The notes under the pieces were generated by a model. The model was not told the origin of the DNA and did not search any database. It was given only the letters and a program-made list of their open reading frames with translations. This document shows positions 54,401 through 64,000 of a stretch of DNA of 64,000 nucleotides, piece after piece. Every line of letters starts with the position of its first letter. The first letter of the stretch is position 1. The stretch covers positions 262,912 to 326,911 of the forward strand of contig CP125277.1 in assembly GCA_031673915.1 (NCBI GenBank). The letters are read 5' to 3'. This DNA comes from CGIF01 sp031673915. GTDB lineage: Bacteria; Bacillota_I; Bacilli_A; Mycoplasmatales; CGIF01. The position numbers and the translations under genes were made by a program.

Positions 54401-55083
54401 TTTAAATTTCTTTCTAATAATTTTCTGATGTTTATCTGTAAATAGGATATTCAATTAACTAATCACTTGCTAGATGATTAGATAAAAATCTTCTTTAAAG
54501 AAGAGCTTTTCGATAGTAATAAGTTAGTTCTTTTAAGTTTTTTAAATAGTTATTTTTTAAGATCAATTAAGACCTTAGAATATTCGAATTGAGATATTTA
54601 CCCCTAAATGATTGTTAAATCATTAGAACTTTTTAAGTTTTAAGAGATAAGATATTATCAACTACCTATTATGGATCATTATTTTAATAATTTATAAACT
54701 AATTATATTAAATCTTTGCAAAGAAGTTAAATTATGCTTCTTTAATTAATATAAATGTAACAATATTTTAAATTTGTTCGTTATGAAATTCAAATAACAT
54801 TAAGGAATTTTGAAAAAAATAACACATTGATCAATGTAACGATTTCATATTTAAATATTAAAACTTGTTTAGCAAAAATTCATCATAGTTAATTTTATTC
54901 TTCCTTGCCATTCCTATTAATTTATTAAAATAAAAGTTAAATTACTTAGTAATTGCTTAAAGGGAAGGAAAATAAATACATAAAAATTTGATAATTCTAC
55001 TATTAACTCAACTGTTTTTAATATTTAACAATGATTTTTAGTAGCTAATTATTGATATTTTTGCTGAATTAACTATATTTATT
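54401..55083. other. Non-coding stretch with repeat copy
   Basis: Contains copy 1 of a repeated non-coding sequence at 54508-54600. The rest is AT-rich with no frame I can support. Confidence 0.4.
54508..54600 (+). repeat. Repeated non-coding element, copy 1
   Basis: TTTTCGATAGTAATAA...TTAGTTCTTTTAAGTTTTTTAA and TATTCGAATTGAGATATTTA are shared with 58507-58605. It lies some 480 bases before the DUF262 gene. Confidence 0.6.
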
Positions 55084-56976
55084 ATGAAAAAAGATTTTTT
55101 AGGACGTCAATCTCAATCTTTTGATAGCTTGATGAAAGGTAAAAAATTTGTCGTTCCTGCTTATCAAAGAGGTTACAGATGAAGTGAAAAAAATTGACAA
55201 GGTTTTTATGAAAGTATTTTTGGACTAAATAAAAAAAAGTACGATGATATTCATTTTTTTGGAAATATAATTATTAAAGAATCTGAATCTTTTGACAAGC
55301 ATAGATATGTCGAATATGAAATAGTTGACGGTCACCAAAGAATAGCTACTTTTTTCATTTTTCTTGCTTCTATGATTAAAACTATAGACGAACTTATTAA
55401 AGATGGAAAAATTAAACCTAACGAAGTTAAAGGCTATAAAGATTTGAAAAAAAATATAATCAATTTAGTTTATATAGATGATTATTTTAACGAAAAAGAA
55501 AAGTTTGAAAAATTAAAATTTTCTCCTTATAACCTTAATGAAAAAAAGGAACTTAAAGCGATATTTTCTAATAAAGAAAATCAAATCACTTACCCTTCAG
55601 TAATAAAAAAATCTTTTGAATTCTTTAATAATAAACTTAATAACAATTCAATGTTAAACCTCGATGGAGCGAAGAATATTTTTAGAAATATTGAAGAAAG
55701 AATTTGTATTATTGATATAAATTTAAGTAAAGAAACAAAATTAGAAGAAGTTTTAGAAATATTTGACATAATAAATGATACTGGTAAACTTTTAGAACCA
55801 GCCGACAAACTAAAGAGTTTTTTATTTGAAAAATCAATAGAAAATAAAGAGGAAGATGATGAAAGATCTAAATCTAAAGAAATAGATAAAGCTAAAGAGA
55901 AATGAGAAAGTATGGAAAAGACTTTTGATAACAATTCAAAATTAATCAATAGTTTTTTATACAATTTTTTCGCTTCTATTTTTAAGAGAGATAAAGACCT
56001 GAAAAAAAAGGATTTTTATGAATTTGTAAAAAAGCAGTTTAATTTAAATAAATTAAACATTACCGAATTATTAGAAAAAATCGATAATTATTCAAATTTT
56101 TATAAAAATGTCGTCAAGCCTAATAGTTTTTTTTCAAAAAACAATTTTGAGAGAGATTTTAAAAGATTGCTTATTGACATAAGTAGATTAGGATACTCAC
56201 AACTTCACCAATTAATTTTGGTTTTATATTTTGATGATCATTTAGATGATAATAAAAAAATTGATATACTTGATATGATTACAAAATGTATGTTTAGGAG
56301 AGTGACTGTCAAGGATCTTAAGGCTTCTAAGGAATTCGAAAATAAAATTCATCATTTTGTAGATTTAGTACGAGAGAAAAAAGGAGAAGAAATATTAAAA
56401 AATGAATATTTAAGAAATGAATTTGAGTCAAAAGAAGAAAGAAATGACTTTTATAATAAATTAGAATTAAGAAATTTAAATAATAATAATAATAAATACA
56501 TACTATCAAAGTATTATTTAGCATTAAAACCAAAAGTTTTTCAATACAATGGAAAAGAAGAATTAGAACACTTAGCTCCTCAAAGTGTCATTAAAAATGA
56601 AAATCATCTTTGAAAGTTGATTGATAAATGAAAAGAATTAAAACAAAAAGATTTAGAAATTTTAATAAATTCAATTGGCAATTTGACAATCATAGAAAAC
56701 TATCCAAATAAAGTAGTAGGAAGTAAATTATGAAGTGAAAAAATATCTGATATTAATTATTTGAATAATGTTTGTTTAAGTTTAGAAGAAGATTGAGAAG
56801 ATGGTGAAAATATAATTCAAAATGGAAATAAAAAAATTCTTATTGATGATAAAGTTGGGAAAACTGGAAAAGAAAAAGAATTATATCCTGAAGAAATAAA
56901 GAACAGAACTAAAAATTTGATAAAAGAAATAAAAAAATTAGGAATTTTTGAATTTAACTTTGAAAAAAATAAGTAA
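55084..56976 (+). CDS. DUF262/DUF1524 (GmrSD-like) restriction protein (630 aa)
   Basis: The DUF262 domain starts with FVVPAYQRGYRW (22-33), then FFGNIIIKE and EIVDGHQR (normally DGQQR, which powers nucleotide hydrolysis). The C-terminal DUF1524 domain has LEHLAPQS (His of an HNH-type nuclease, about 494-501), then IGNLTIIENYPNK and SKLWSEK, the conserved end of the fold. Proteins of this plan include GmrSD type IV enzymes that cut modified phage DNA and SspE-type effectors. The Gln-to-His change in DGQQR is worth noting. The frame is intact from ATG 55084. It stands alone among toxin modules. Confidence 0.88.
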
Positions 56977-57638
56977 AGATTACATTCAAATAATAAATAC
57001 ATTTCAACTCAAATTAGTTTTTTATCAGAACAATCTCTTATCATGAAGAAAAATTTGATAATATGATAACACTCATACTAAGTTAGAATTAACTAAAATG
57101 CTACTCAAGTAGATAAGACTAAATACAAACTTTGCGAAGAAATTTTTGTATTTAAATGATAAAATTTTCTCTTAATCAAAATCATTCACTTTATTTATCT
57201 AGCAATATTAATTAAAAAAAATTAATTTTCTTAAATATAAAATTTAGTTTACAAATATGAAAAATAATGGTTTTTTATTATGACTTAATAAATTTAAAAT
57301 TGAAAGTAAAATCGCTTCTCTAGAAAAATTTAGAAACGAATACTATAATAATTGAATGGAATAATATTGTAATAAAACAATTCATAATAAAGAAGATGCT
57401 GAAAAATTAAATACTCTTTTGATAGTAATAGACTAACTCATTAAGTTTTAATTTTATACTCAAAACTTTATTTGTAATTCAAGATATAAACATTTTTTTT
57501 GTTTGAAAGATTCATCAAATTAAGATATTTACCTCGTCAGAGATAAGATGTTTTTCTAACTGATTTTTATAAAGTAATCAGAATAATTATTTTGATGAAA
57601 AATAATAAAATTATATAAGAAAAGGGAAGTAGAAGTGT
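56977..57638. other. Non-coding stretch with a short frame and repeat copy
   Basis: A 35-residue frame at 57257-57364 (KNNGFLLWLNKFKIESKI) is of doubtful reality. A short copy of the hairpin end of the repeated element lies at 57520-57581. Nothing else is seen. Confidence 0.4.
57520..57581 (+). repeat. Repeated hairpin pair, partial copy
   Basis: AAGATATTTACCTC-GTCA-GAGATAAGATGTT resembles 58590-58618, and a second hairpin CTGATT/AATCAG (57560-57581) stands where 58625-58646 has CAGTCT/AGACTG. It lies 60 bases before the antitoxin gene 57639. Confidence 0.45.
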
Positions 57639-57971
57639 ATGGATAAGAAAGAGAAGGATCTTAATATTTATAAAAATCTGCTTTCTTTAAAAGAAAACTT
57701 AAATATTATCAACGGAAAAGATGGAGATGTAATTAAAGTTATTCAAAAAATTTTAAAAGATAATCAATTCAATTTTTTCATTATTAAAGGAGCTAAAAGT
57801 AAAGAAGAACTTGATTATTTCGTCAATGCTTTAGATATTGCAGTTGCAGAAATCAAAAGCAGAAATCGCATTGTTGATGAAAATGAAAATATTAACTTAA
57901 CAGACGACTGAGGAAACTTAGATGAATGAGAAAGCATTGATGAAAAAGATGAAGATGATCAACGAAATTAA
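57639..57971 (+). CDS. Antitoxin partner of the MazF module (110 aa)
   Basis: The frame reads a helical start (YKNLLSLKENLNIINGKDGD) and ends in a highly acidic tail (LDEWESIDEKDEDDQRN, Trp by TGA), typical of the toxin-blocking end of MazE-like antitoxins. It overlaps the MazF gene that follows. The DNA-binding fold is not evident to me. Confidence 0.65.
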
Positions 57972-58296
57972 TTATGGAAATGTTTACTGAGTGAATTTCT
58001 CACAAGATGATATTGAAAGCGATATTTTAAAATTACGTCCAGCTTTAGTTATTTCTAGTAACAAATTCAATAGAATTAGTAATCGTGCTTTTGTAATTTC
58101 TTTTATAACTAATATTGAAAATCCTTATCCCTGGAATTGTCCAATTATCTTTAAAAAGAAACCTTGTAAAATCAAATGTGATCAAATGAAATCAATTGAT
58201 AAAAAAAGGTTTATGAAAATTATTGATACTTTACTAGAACTCACTTTAATGAAAGTTGAGAAAAAAGTTAAATTCGTTATTCATCTTAATAAATAA
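57955..58296 (+). CDS. MazF/PemK-family toxin (113 aa)
   Basis: Motifs: YGNVYWVNF (Trp by TGA), LRPALVISSNKFN, AFVISFITN and the C-terminal IKCDQMKSIDKKRF, which matches the classic MazF cDQiksid end. It is closer to canonical MazF than the minus-strand copies at 32-38 kb. In-frame ATGs lie at 57940, 57949 and 57955; I take the last one. The frame is intact. Confidence 0.88.
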
Positions 58297-58768
58297 ATTC
58301 TTTCAATTTTTATTAATTTATCTCTATCTTTTCAGATAGTTTTCAATGAAATCTTTTGTTGTTTGAATTTCATTCAATGCATTCTTTGTGATGTTTTTGA
58401 AATTGAAAATCAAATACAGATAAAATATTCAATTCTTATATCTAATTATTTATAAAGATAAATAATTAGTTAATTTATTAATTATTAACGAGATAATTAT
58501 TTTTTTTCGATAGTAATAGTTTAGTTCTTTTAAATTTTTTAATTAAGTTAAGATTGATAATTAAACCAAATCTTTAATATTCGAATTGAGATATTTATCT
58601 CCTGAGAGATAAGATATTAATTTTCAGTCTGATACAACCCAGACTGAATAGTTATTTTATAAGAAAATTTAAAACTTAATAATAAATCTACTTATACAAA
58701 AATTTAGAATATACACTAATATGCTTTCCTATTAAATTCTTTTAGTCATTAAGAATTTAATAGGAAAA
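58297..58768. other. Non-coding stretch with repeat copy
   Basis: Holds copy 2 of the repeated element (58507-58646). The last 50 bases match the region upstream of 50812. No frame is seen. Confidence 0.4.
58507..58646 (+). repeat. Repeated non-coding element, copy 2
   Basis: Shares TTTTCGATAGTAATA, TTAGTTCTTTTAA and TATTCGAATTGAGATATTTA with 54508-54600. It ends with two hairpins: TTTATCTC/GAGATAAG and CAGTCT/AGACTG. It may be a leader RNA or attenuator for 58769. Confidence 0.6.
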
Positions 58769-59062
58769 ATGAAAAAATTAATTGAAACAATCAAAGAAAA
58801 TAACTGAAAAATGTTCAAAATTAAACTTAGATATTTTAACCAAATTAGTATCTTTTTAATGAAAAATCACTTAGAAGAGTGTTCGAAGTTATTAACGAGA
58901 GAAATTAATCTCTCTACAAATGGAATTAATGAATATTCTAAAGAAAAAAGTCTAAATTTATCAATCAACCATTTAATTATCCAATTAACAACTTCAATTT
59001 TGAAGATTATGATTTCTACTATGGAAATTATGATTATAAAGATGAATATTCTTACTAAGTAA
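58769..59062 (+). pseudogene. Paralogue of the small acidic protein, probably frameshifted
   Basis: From ATG 58769, with TAGGAAAA upstream, the first 60 residues align with 50812-51093 (KMFKIKLRYFNQ against DMFKARLKKFEQ; REIN shared). The expected acidic, Tyr-rich end appears in another frame (FEDYDFYYGNYDYKDEYSY, TAA 59056). A single frame change explains this; the unshifted frame ends at 59062. Confidence 0.5.
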
Positions 59063-59077
59063 GGATTTTTAATTAAG

Positions 59078-59464
59078 ATGTCAAAATTCAACAAAGATAA
59101 AGTTTCTCCACTATTAAATAATTTAGAAAAAATTATAGATAAAGTCAACTTTCAAGAACATAAACTTGAAGTAATTATAAGCAAGGTTAATTTTCAAGAA
59201 CATAAACTTGAAGTAATTAACAATAAACTTGAAAAACAAGATAAAACTAAATGAATTAACACAATTAGAGAATTATTCACGCTCTCTTTTTTGTTTCGCT
59301 CATTCTCATTCTTCGTTTCAAAAACAGCTATCGTTAAACAACACGACAATGTAGTTTCTTGACTTAATAAAAAGGATGTTTTCAAAATTTCAAATGAATT
59401 CTCCATCTGAATAATTATGATCATTATAAATGAAGTTTGAAATAGCAATAAACTAAAAAAATAA
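59078..59464 (+). CDS. Coiled-coil membrane protein (128 aa), paralogue of 51124-51633
   Basis: The frame from ATG 59078 has two copies of a VNFQEHKLEVI unit (an exact tandem repeat at DNA level), a KLEKQDKTKWIN stretch shared with its paralogue (NKLDKQDKSKWIN), and a hydrophobic segment near the end (FSIWIIMIIINEVW). It is shorter than the paralogue because the last part is missing. Confidence 0.6.
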
Positions 59465-59548
59465 TTTTCATTATTCTACCAGAATAAGAAAATAAGAAAC
59501 TTTAAATAATAAAAAAAAGACTATTAGAAATTCAAGAGGAAAAAGAAA

Positions 59549-59674
59549 ATGGAACAAAAAAGAAAAATTATTAGTCACTATAAGAAAATATCTAATGATA
59601 AAGAATTTCAATCTGATTTAAATAATTATGAAAACTTATCTTTAGAAAGTTTAAAAAAGAATGACTCAAAATAA
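59549..59674 (+). CDS. Short antitoxin-like protein (41 aa)
   Basis: A small basic-to-acidic helical frame (RKIISHYKKISNDKEFQSDL) with AAGAGGA upstream. Its stop overlaps the start of a MazF-like frame, the same spacing as in the other modules. Antitoxin role is inferred from position. Confidence 0.4.
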   Translation: MEQKRKIISHYKKISNDKEFQSDLNNYENLSLESLKKNDSK

Positions 59675-59990
59675 CATTAATTCTTTTCCAAAAAGAGGAG
59701 AAATTTGAATCGCTAAATTGGAAATATTATCGAAAATTCAAAAGATTTCAGACCAGTTTTAATTATAAGTGATAATGAACAAAATGAATTTTTCGATTCA
59801 GTAACAGTTGTTCCAATTACTACTAAATATATTGATGAAGTTCAATATTTTGAAATATTTATTGAGGCTTGGATATTGAAAACCACTAATTCCATGAAAA
59901 ATCAATGAACTAATACTACCAATAATCCCAATTATTGAACGAAAAAGAGCGAAGAAAGACAAAAATTTAGTGAATTTACTAACAGTAAGT
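59661..59990 (+). pseudogene. MazF/PemK toxin pseudogene
   Basis: From ATG 59661 the frame reads FPKRGEIWIAKL, shifts by one base, and continues as NIIENSKDFRPVLIISDNEQN and SVTVVPITTKYIDEV. It then shifts again into IPIIERKRAKKDKNL. MazF motifs are clear but the gene is broken in two places. Confidence 0.7.
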
Positions 59991-60354
59991 TTTTCACTAA
60001 TCCCTCCATCACTTCTTTTTCTAATAATTTTCTCAAATTCATCTAAATCAATAAAACTTTTTTTTATTGAAATAAAAGAAATAATAAAACTAATTAAAAT
60101 AATTGGTCACGTAGTTGGCAATCCTGAGGGATTGATCTTCATACAATTAAAATTAATTTTTATATTTAAAATTATAGAAGAAAAACCTTTTACAAATAAT
60201 ACAAATAAATTTATAAATTTAAATTACAGAATTGATAATAATATAAAATAAATATACTAAAAATTATCAACATCTTGATAATAAAACAAGCCCAAATAGT
60301 TCTAAATCAAATAATAGAACTATACTAATGATTCAAGTCATTATCTTATTTGCA

Positions 60355-60669
60355 ATGAAAAAAATTATACCTATTCACCCTACTCATCCTGGTGAAATCG
60401 TGTTAGAAGAGTTATTAAAAACTAACAACATCACAATTGAACAACTAGCAAAAGAAATTAACGTTCCTGTAATTGAAGTTAATGGTTTCTTATTAAAAAA
60501 AGTTAATTTTACATCCGATTTTACTACATTATTAGCCAAATACTTTGGAATTAACGTTAACTTCTTTTATAAATTACAAAACCATTATCAAATAAGCCTT
60601 TTGAGATTAAATAGAAGAGTTAAAAAGGCTGAAAAAAGAGCGAAATCTTCTTATCGAAAAATTTCTTAA
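60355..60669 (+). CDS. HigA-family antitoxin, orphan (104 aa)
   Basis: IHPTHPGEIVLEELLKTNNITIEQLAKEI is the HigA start, followed by FTSDFTTLLAKYFG. I take ATG 60355, which gives the normal family start, rather than 60328. No HigB gene precedes it; a broken MazF lies there instead. It is the third HigA in the window and closes the second duplicated unit. Confidence 0.85.
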   Translation: MKKIIPIHPTHPGEIVLEELLKTNNITIEQLAKEINVPVIEVNGFLLKKVNFTSDFTTLLAKYFGINVNFFYKLQNHYQISLLRLNRRVKKAEKRAKSSYRKIS

Positions 60670-61121
60670 TAATCATTTAAATTTATAATCAAATAACTTT
60701 AATAGATCTGGAATTTGATTATAAACAAAGCAAAAACCACTCCATAATTACTTCAATCAATAAATTCTAATATTGACTAAAATAAGGCAATTTGTAAAAC
60801 AAACAATCAAATAATTAATTTTCTTTGAAATATTAATTAATATAAAAGAAAGAAAAATATTAAGTTAACTATTTGTATGACGAGATAATTATGATAAGAA
60901 AATAATTAAAGAAGTTCATTTCAGCGATAGTGAAAAGAATTTAGATTTCTGTTCAAGTGATTGCATGAAAATATTGAAAATCAGAAAATGAATCAATATC
61001 TGATAATTTCAACAGGGTCAATCAAAAATCTAATATCTGAGAAAACAATAATAATGAAGAAGAACTAACAATCAAAAATTAAATACTTTGTTCTAATATC
61101 TATTTTAAAAAATACAAAAAA
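60670..61121. other. AT-rich gap before rnhB
   Basis: No intact frame, repeat or hairpin that I can support. Confidence 0.4.
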
Positions 61122-61775
61122 ATGACAAGAGAATCGTTAAATTTCGAATTAAAACTTTGAAAAGACTATAAATTTATAGCTGGTTTAGATGAAGCCGGAA
61201 GAGGAGCTATTGCTGGTCCCTTAGTCGTCTCAGGAGTAATATTACCACCTAATTTTCAAAATCCCTTAATACAAGACTCAAAAAAATTAAGTCATAATCA
61301 AAGAAAAAAAGCATATTCTATAATAATTGAAGAGGCTTTAGAAATAAAAATAATCTTTAAAACAGTAGAAGATGTTGAAAAGAAAAATCCTTTGGCTGCT
61401 ACTAAAGAAGCTATGAAGGAAATAATTTTAAGTTTTAAAAATAAACCTGATATTTCATTAATAGATGGAAAAGAAAAAGTAGAGTTGGATAATTTCAAAA
61501 CTATTAGTATGATTTCAGGAGATAGCAAATCAATAAATATTGCTGCTGCTTCTATTATTTCAAAAGTTACACGAGATGAATTAATGATCTCTTTAGGTAA
61601 AAAGTATCCTTTATACGAGTGAGAAAAGAACAAAGGATATCCAAATAAATCTCATATAAGTGCTTTGCTTGAACATGGAATTTGTAATTTACATCGTAAA
61701 ACTTACGAACCAGTAAAAAGTTTATTAAAAACTGGTTTTGATAAAAGTTTAATTTATAGCAAGTATAATATTTAA
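61122..61775 (+). CDS. rnhB: Ribonuclease HII
   Basis: RNase HII cuts RNA in DNA-RNA hybrids and removes single ribonucleotides from DNA. The 217-residue frame shows the hallmark IAGLDEAGRGAIAGPLVV (active-site Asp-Glu), QDSKKLS, LIDGKEK and SIIAAASIISKVTRDEL-type region, then GYPNKSH. One Trp is TGA. Start ATG 61122. It marks the return to ordinary genes after the accessory island. Confidence 0.94.
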
Positions 61776-61845
61776 ATTAAAAGCATCTAAAGAAAAAATT
61801 AATTATTGAAAAATCAAAAACTTTATTAATATTACTCAGAATTTA

Positions 61846-62748
61846 TTAATGAATTTTATACAATAATTCAATTTCTTTTTTAGATTTGTTTAAATAATTA
61901 AACAATTCCATGTGTAGAAAAGCATCTGAAAGTGCTCGATGATCTTCGATAAAATTTTCATCTTTACGAATCATTCTAATTAAAGTTTGAAGATCGCTTT
62001 TTGAATCCAGACCTTTTTCTTTTATCATGTCTTTAGAAGGTTTTAATGTATCAAAAAAATAATAAGTTGATTTTTCTTTGAAAAAATTTCCTTTTTTCAA
62101 TTTATGATAATCGAATGATTTTAAATTATGAGAAATTATTAAACAATCTTGCAGATCTTCTTGAATTATTGGAAGTAAATCTTCCCACTTATTAGATTCT
62201 TTCTTTAATTCCTCAATAGAAATGTTATTATGCTTATTTAAATTTTTTCTATATTTATTCAATTTATTAGGCAATACAAGATAATTTTTCTTAGTTAATA
62301 TTTCCGAATCTAAACAAACAATATAGCCAATTTCTATTATGTTATTTTCTACATAGTGATCAGTTGTTTCAATGTCAACAAATGCAATTTTTTTCAAATC
62401 ATCCATTCTTTTTACAATTTTAGGTCAGGATTCACTAGAACTAATTTTATTAGTTTTAATTATTTCAAAGTCTAAAACTGAAAAAAAATTATTATTTCAT
62501 TCGCCTTTAAAATTAATAGCATCATCCTTTTTTAATTTTGAAATTAATTTTCATTTTTCAGCAGATACTCTATTTATTCAAAAATATATTCTTCTCTCTT
62601 GATTATTAACTAGTGTAATACACAAATAATATGGTTTTTTTTCTTTTGTAAAATAAAGATTAATTTTTATAATAAAACCTGATTCAGGATAAAAATCGCT
62701 TGTTTTTTTACTCTTATTTTTTATTTTGTAGAAAAATTTTCTAAACAC
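61846..62748 (-). CDS. DEDDh 3'-5' exonuclease with N-terminal extension (300 aa)
   Basis: The C-terminal 186 residues are a DnaQ-like exonuclease: AFVDIETTD (Exo I), IISHNLKSFDYHK (Exo II) and EDHRALSDA (Exo III with the catalytic His). The first 114 residues form a separate domain (YFTKEKKPYYLCITLVNN, YFWINRVSAEKWKLI) with Trp coded by TGA. GTG 62748 is the likely start; ATG 62406 would give only the nuclease. It may be a proofreading or repair nuclease; nothing in the context narrows this. Confidence 0.82.
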
Positions 62749-62830
62749 GTTAAAAACTTTAATTGTATAGTGGTCTTTTTATTGATATTTTTAATAAATC
62801 GATTAAATTATTTAATTCGCACCTATTTTT

Positions 62831-63229
62831 TTATCAAAACTTTCATCAACTTTTATCCTTTTCTTCTTTCTTAGAAAGATTTTCTTTGTTATTTAAGCCA
62901 TTAGTATTCTTCATATCAAATGAATTATCATTAAAAATAGTTTTTTCTAGTTTTTCCTTATTTTCAATTAATTCTTTTTCATTAATTTTTTTAAATTGTT
63001 CAAAGGCAACTTTATCTTCTTTAGACATTCCTTTGAAAACTTTATCAGCAGTTTTTTTCATCTTTTCAAGTGCAGATTTATTTTTCATAATTTCTAATGG
63101 ATTATTACTAACTTTTTCAATCATTAACAATTCTTCTTCACTTAGATTAAAACGAGCAGCTAATTGATCTAAGTTTTTTTTATTCATTGACTTAACAAAA
63201 GAAGGGTTATATTTATTTTTATTATTCAT
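62831..63229 (-). CDS. Hypothetical helical protein (132 aa)
   Basis: Charged helical protein from ATG 63229 (NKKNLDQLAARFNLSEEEL, EKMKKTADKVFKGMSKEDK), ending WWKFW with three TGA-coded Trp. It begins within five bases of the stop of 63234-63626, so the two are one operon. No family recognised. Confidence 0.6.
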
Positions 63230-63233
63230 AATT

Positions 63234-63626
63234 TTAATCTTCAATTTCCATTTCTAAATCTTCTTCTAAAGAATGTCCATTATCAAAACTCAATTCTTTT
63301 TCAAAATTTTCTAATTCTTCAACATTTTCTTCAATAGGTAAATAATCTTTTCTAGTCTCTTTTTCTATCTCTTCAAAACTGACAATGTGATTTCCTTTTT
63401 CAAAAAATTTAAACAAATATCTTTTACTTATCATTGCTTCTTCGGCAAGGTCTCCAAAGCTTTTAATTAATTCACGAGATTGTAAATTTAAATATTTAGA
63501 AAGCCTTAACCTGATTACTTCTTTATTTCTACTATTAAATATTGATAAGTTTACAGATTTTTTAGTTCTTTTAACTTCAACTACAATACCTGTAAAGTAT
63601 TCAACTGTATATTTTTTTTCATTCAT
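63234..63626 (-). CDS. Hypothetical protein, operon partner (130 aa)
   Basis: The N-terminal half looks beta-rich (YTVEYFTGIVVEVKRTKKSV), then helical, with a strongly acidic tail (HSLEEDLEMEIED). ATG 63626 is 14 bases after an AGAAAGAAT stretch. No family recognised. Confidence 0.6.
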   Translation of the reverse strand: MNEKKYTVEYFTGIVVEVKRTKKSVNLSIFNSRNKEVIRLRLSKYLNLQSRELIKSFGDLAEEAMISKRYLFKFFEKGNHIVSFEEIEKETRKDYLPIEENVEELENFEKELSFDNGHSLEEDLEMEIED

Positions 63627-64000
63627 ATCTTTTTTATTTATTAAAATTCTTTCTTAATTTTTATTCCATGAGAAGAAAAATCTAACTTAACATTAATTTT
63701 TGCTTATATTTTTCCCTTATTTTTTAAATAAACATTAGGATAAGATTTCAATTCTTAAATTATTCAATATTATTAATCTCAAAAAACATAAAATCAAAAT
63801 AATTTAGATCAACTTCAACACGATAATTGGTTAAAAACTATGTTGCTCACTCAATTTTCAAAATTTGTCTCTATATTTAATTTTATTTAGATCAATTATC
63901 ACATCGTTAAATTTCTTAATTTATTTTATTAATATTTTCTAAATAGAAACAGTTTAAATTTCCAATTTTCTTATTTACATTAATAAACTTAATCTTATTA
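63627..64000. other. AT-rich end of the window
   Basis: No frame or structure that I can support. Confidence 0.4.

Noticed and set aside
59970..60251. 93-residue hydrophobic frame starting GTG
   Set aside because: Its first part continues the broken MazF frame (after IERKRAKKDKNL) and no ribosome site precedes it; more likely an accidental continuation.
1..64000. UGA read as glycine (Gracilibacteria/SR1 code)
   Set aside because: In conserved families TGA falls where Trp is expected (IF-2 EWGG, Pcm GDGKKGW, HET WTFQE, terpene synthase tail W...RY), so Trp fits and Gly does not.
1..64000. CRISPR array or cas genes
   Set aside because: No regularly spaced direct repeats were seen, and no Cas protein motifs; the repeats found are dispersed and palindromic.
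1..64000. tRNA or rRNA genes
   Set aside because: No cloverleaf with a GTTCRAN T-arm pattern and no rRNA-like GC-richer stretch was recognised; a dedicated scan could still find one.

Overview
The window is very AT-rich DNA from a bacterium that reads UGA as tryptophan. In-frame TGA falls where conserved families have Trp, for example in the EWGG motif of IF-2, after GDGKKG in Pcm, and in the WTFQE motif of the HET protein. PolC with an internal exonuclease, a short SecA and the compact nusA-infB-rbfA order point to the Mollicutes. A leucine-rich-repeat/HET-domain protein, a terpene synthase, a membrane-anchored cytochrome P450 and a decayed eukaryote-like cysteine-rich protein are odd for a free-living mycoplasma. 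They suggest an endobacterium of a fungus or other eukaryote, with mycoplasma-related endobacteria of arbuscular mycorrhizal fungi as my best guess. That placement is inference; no rRNA or tRNA gene was found to test it.

Layout. 1-9.3 kb: LRR-HET gene (5' end outside the window), a wrecked second HET copy, several unknown genes, an HNH nuclease and an ABC-F ATPase. 9.4-25.5 kb: housekeeping block with hsp20, pcm, rbfA, infB, nusA, thiI, a serine recombinase, polC and secA, flanked by a 48-nt inverted repeat (8.6 and 26.4 kb). 26.7-60.7 kb: accessory island with two family-B-like DNA polymerase genes (one intact, one with a ruined polymerase site) and many decayed copies of their C-terminal domain; a type II methyltransferase; a single-chain nuclease-methylase-specificity protein; a DUF262/DUF1524 restriction-like protein; and many toxin-antitoxin modules (RHH/MazF, MNT, Doc, HigBA), several with broken toxins beside intact antitoxins. 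Inside this island, at 40.3-42.6 kb, lies a two-gene operon for a class I terpene synthase and a P450. 61.1-63.6 kb: rnhB, a DEDDh exonuclease and two unknown genes.

How the parts work together. The housekeeping genes cover translation initiation, transcription elongation/antitermination, tRNA thiolation, replication, secretion and protein repair. The island looks like a defence and mobile-element zone repeatedly reshaped by insertion, duplication and decay. The terpene synthase-P450 pair looks like a minimal terpenoid pathway: cyclisation of a prenyl diphosphate, then oxidation. No prenyl-diphosphate synthase or P450 reductase is visible here. Many pseudogene frameshifts lie in short homopolymers, so some could be assembly errors. 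Almost all larger genes are cut by TGA under the standard code; every CDS below was rebuilt by reading TGA as Trp in a constant frame.
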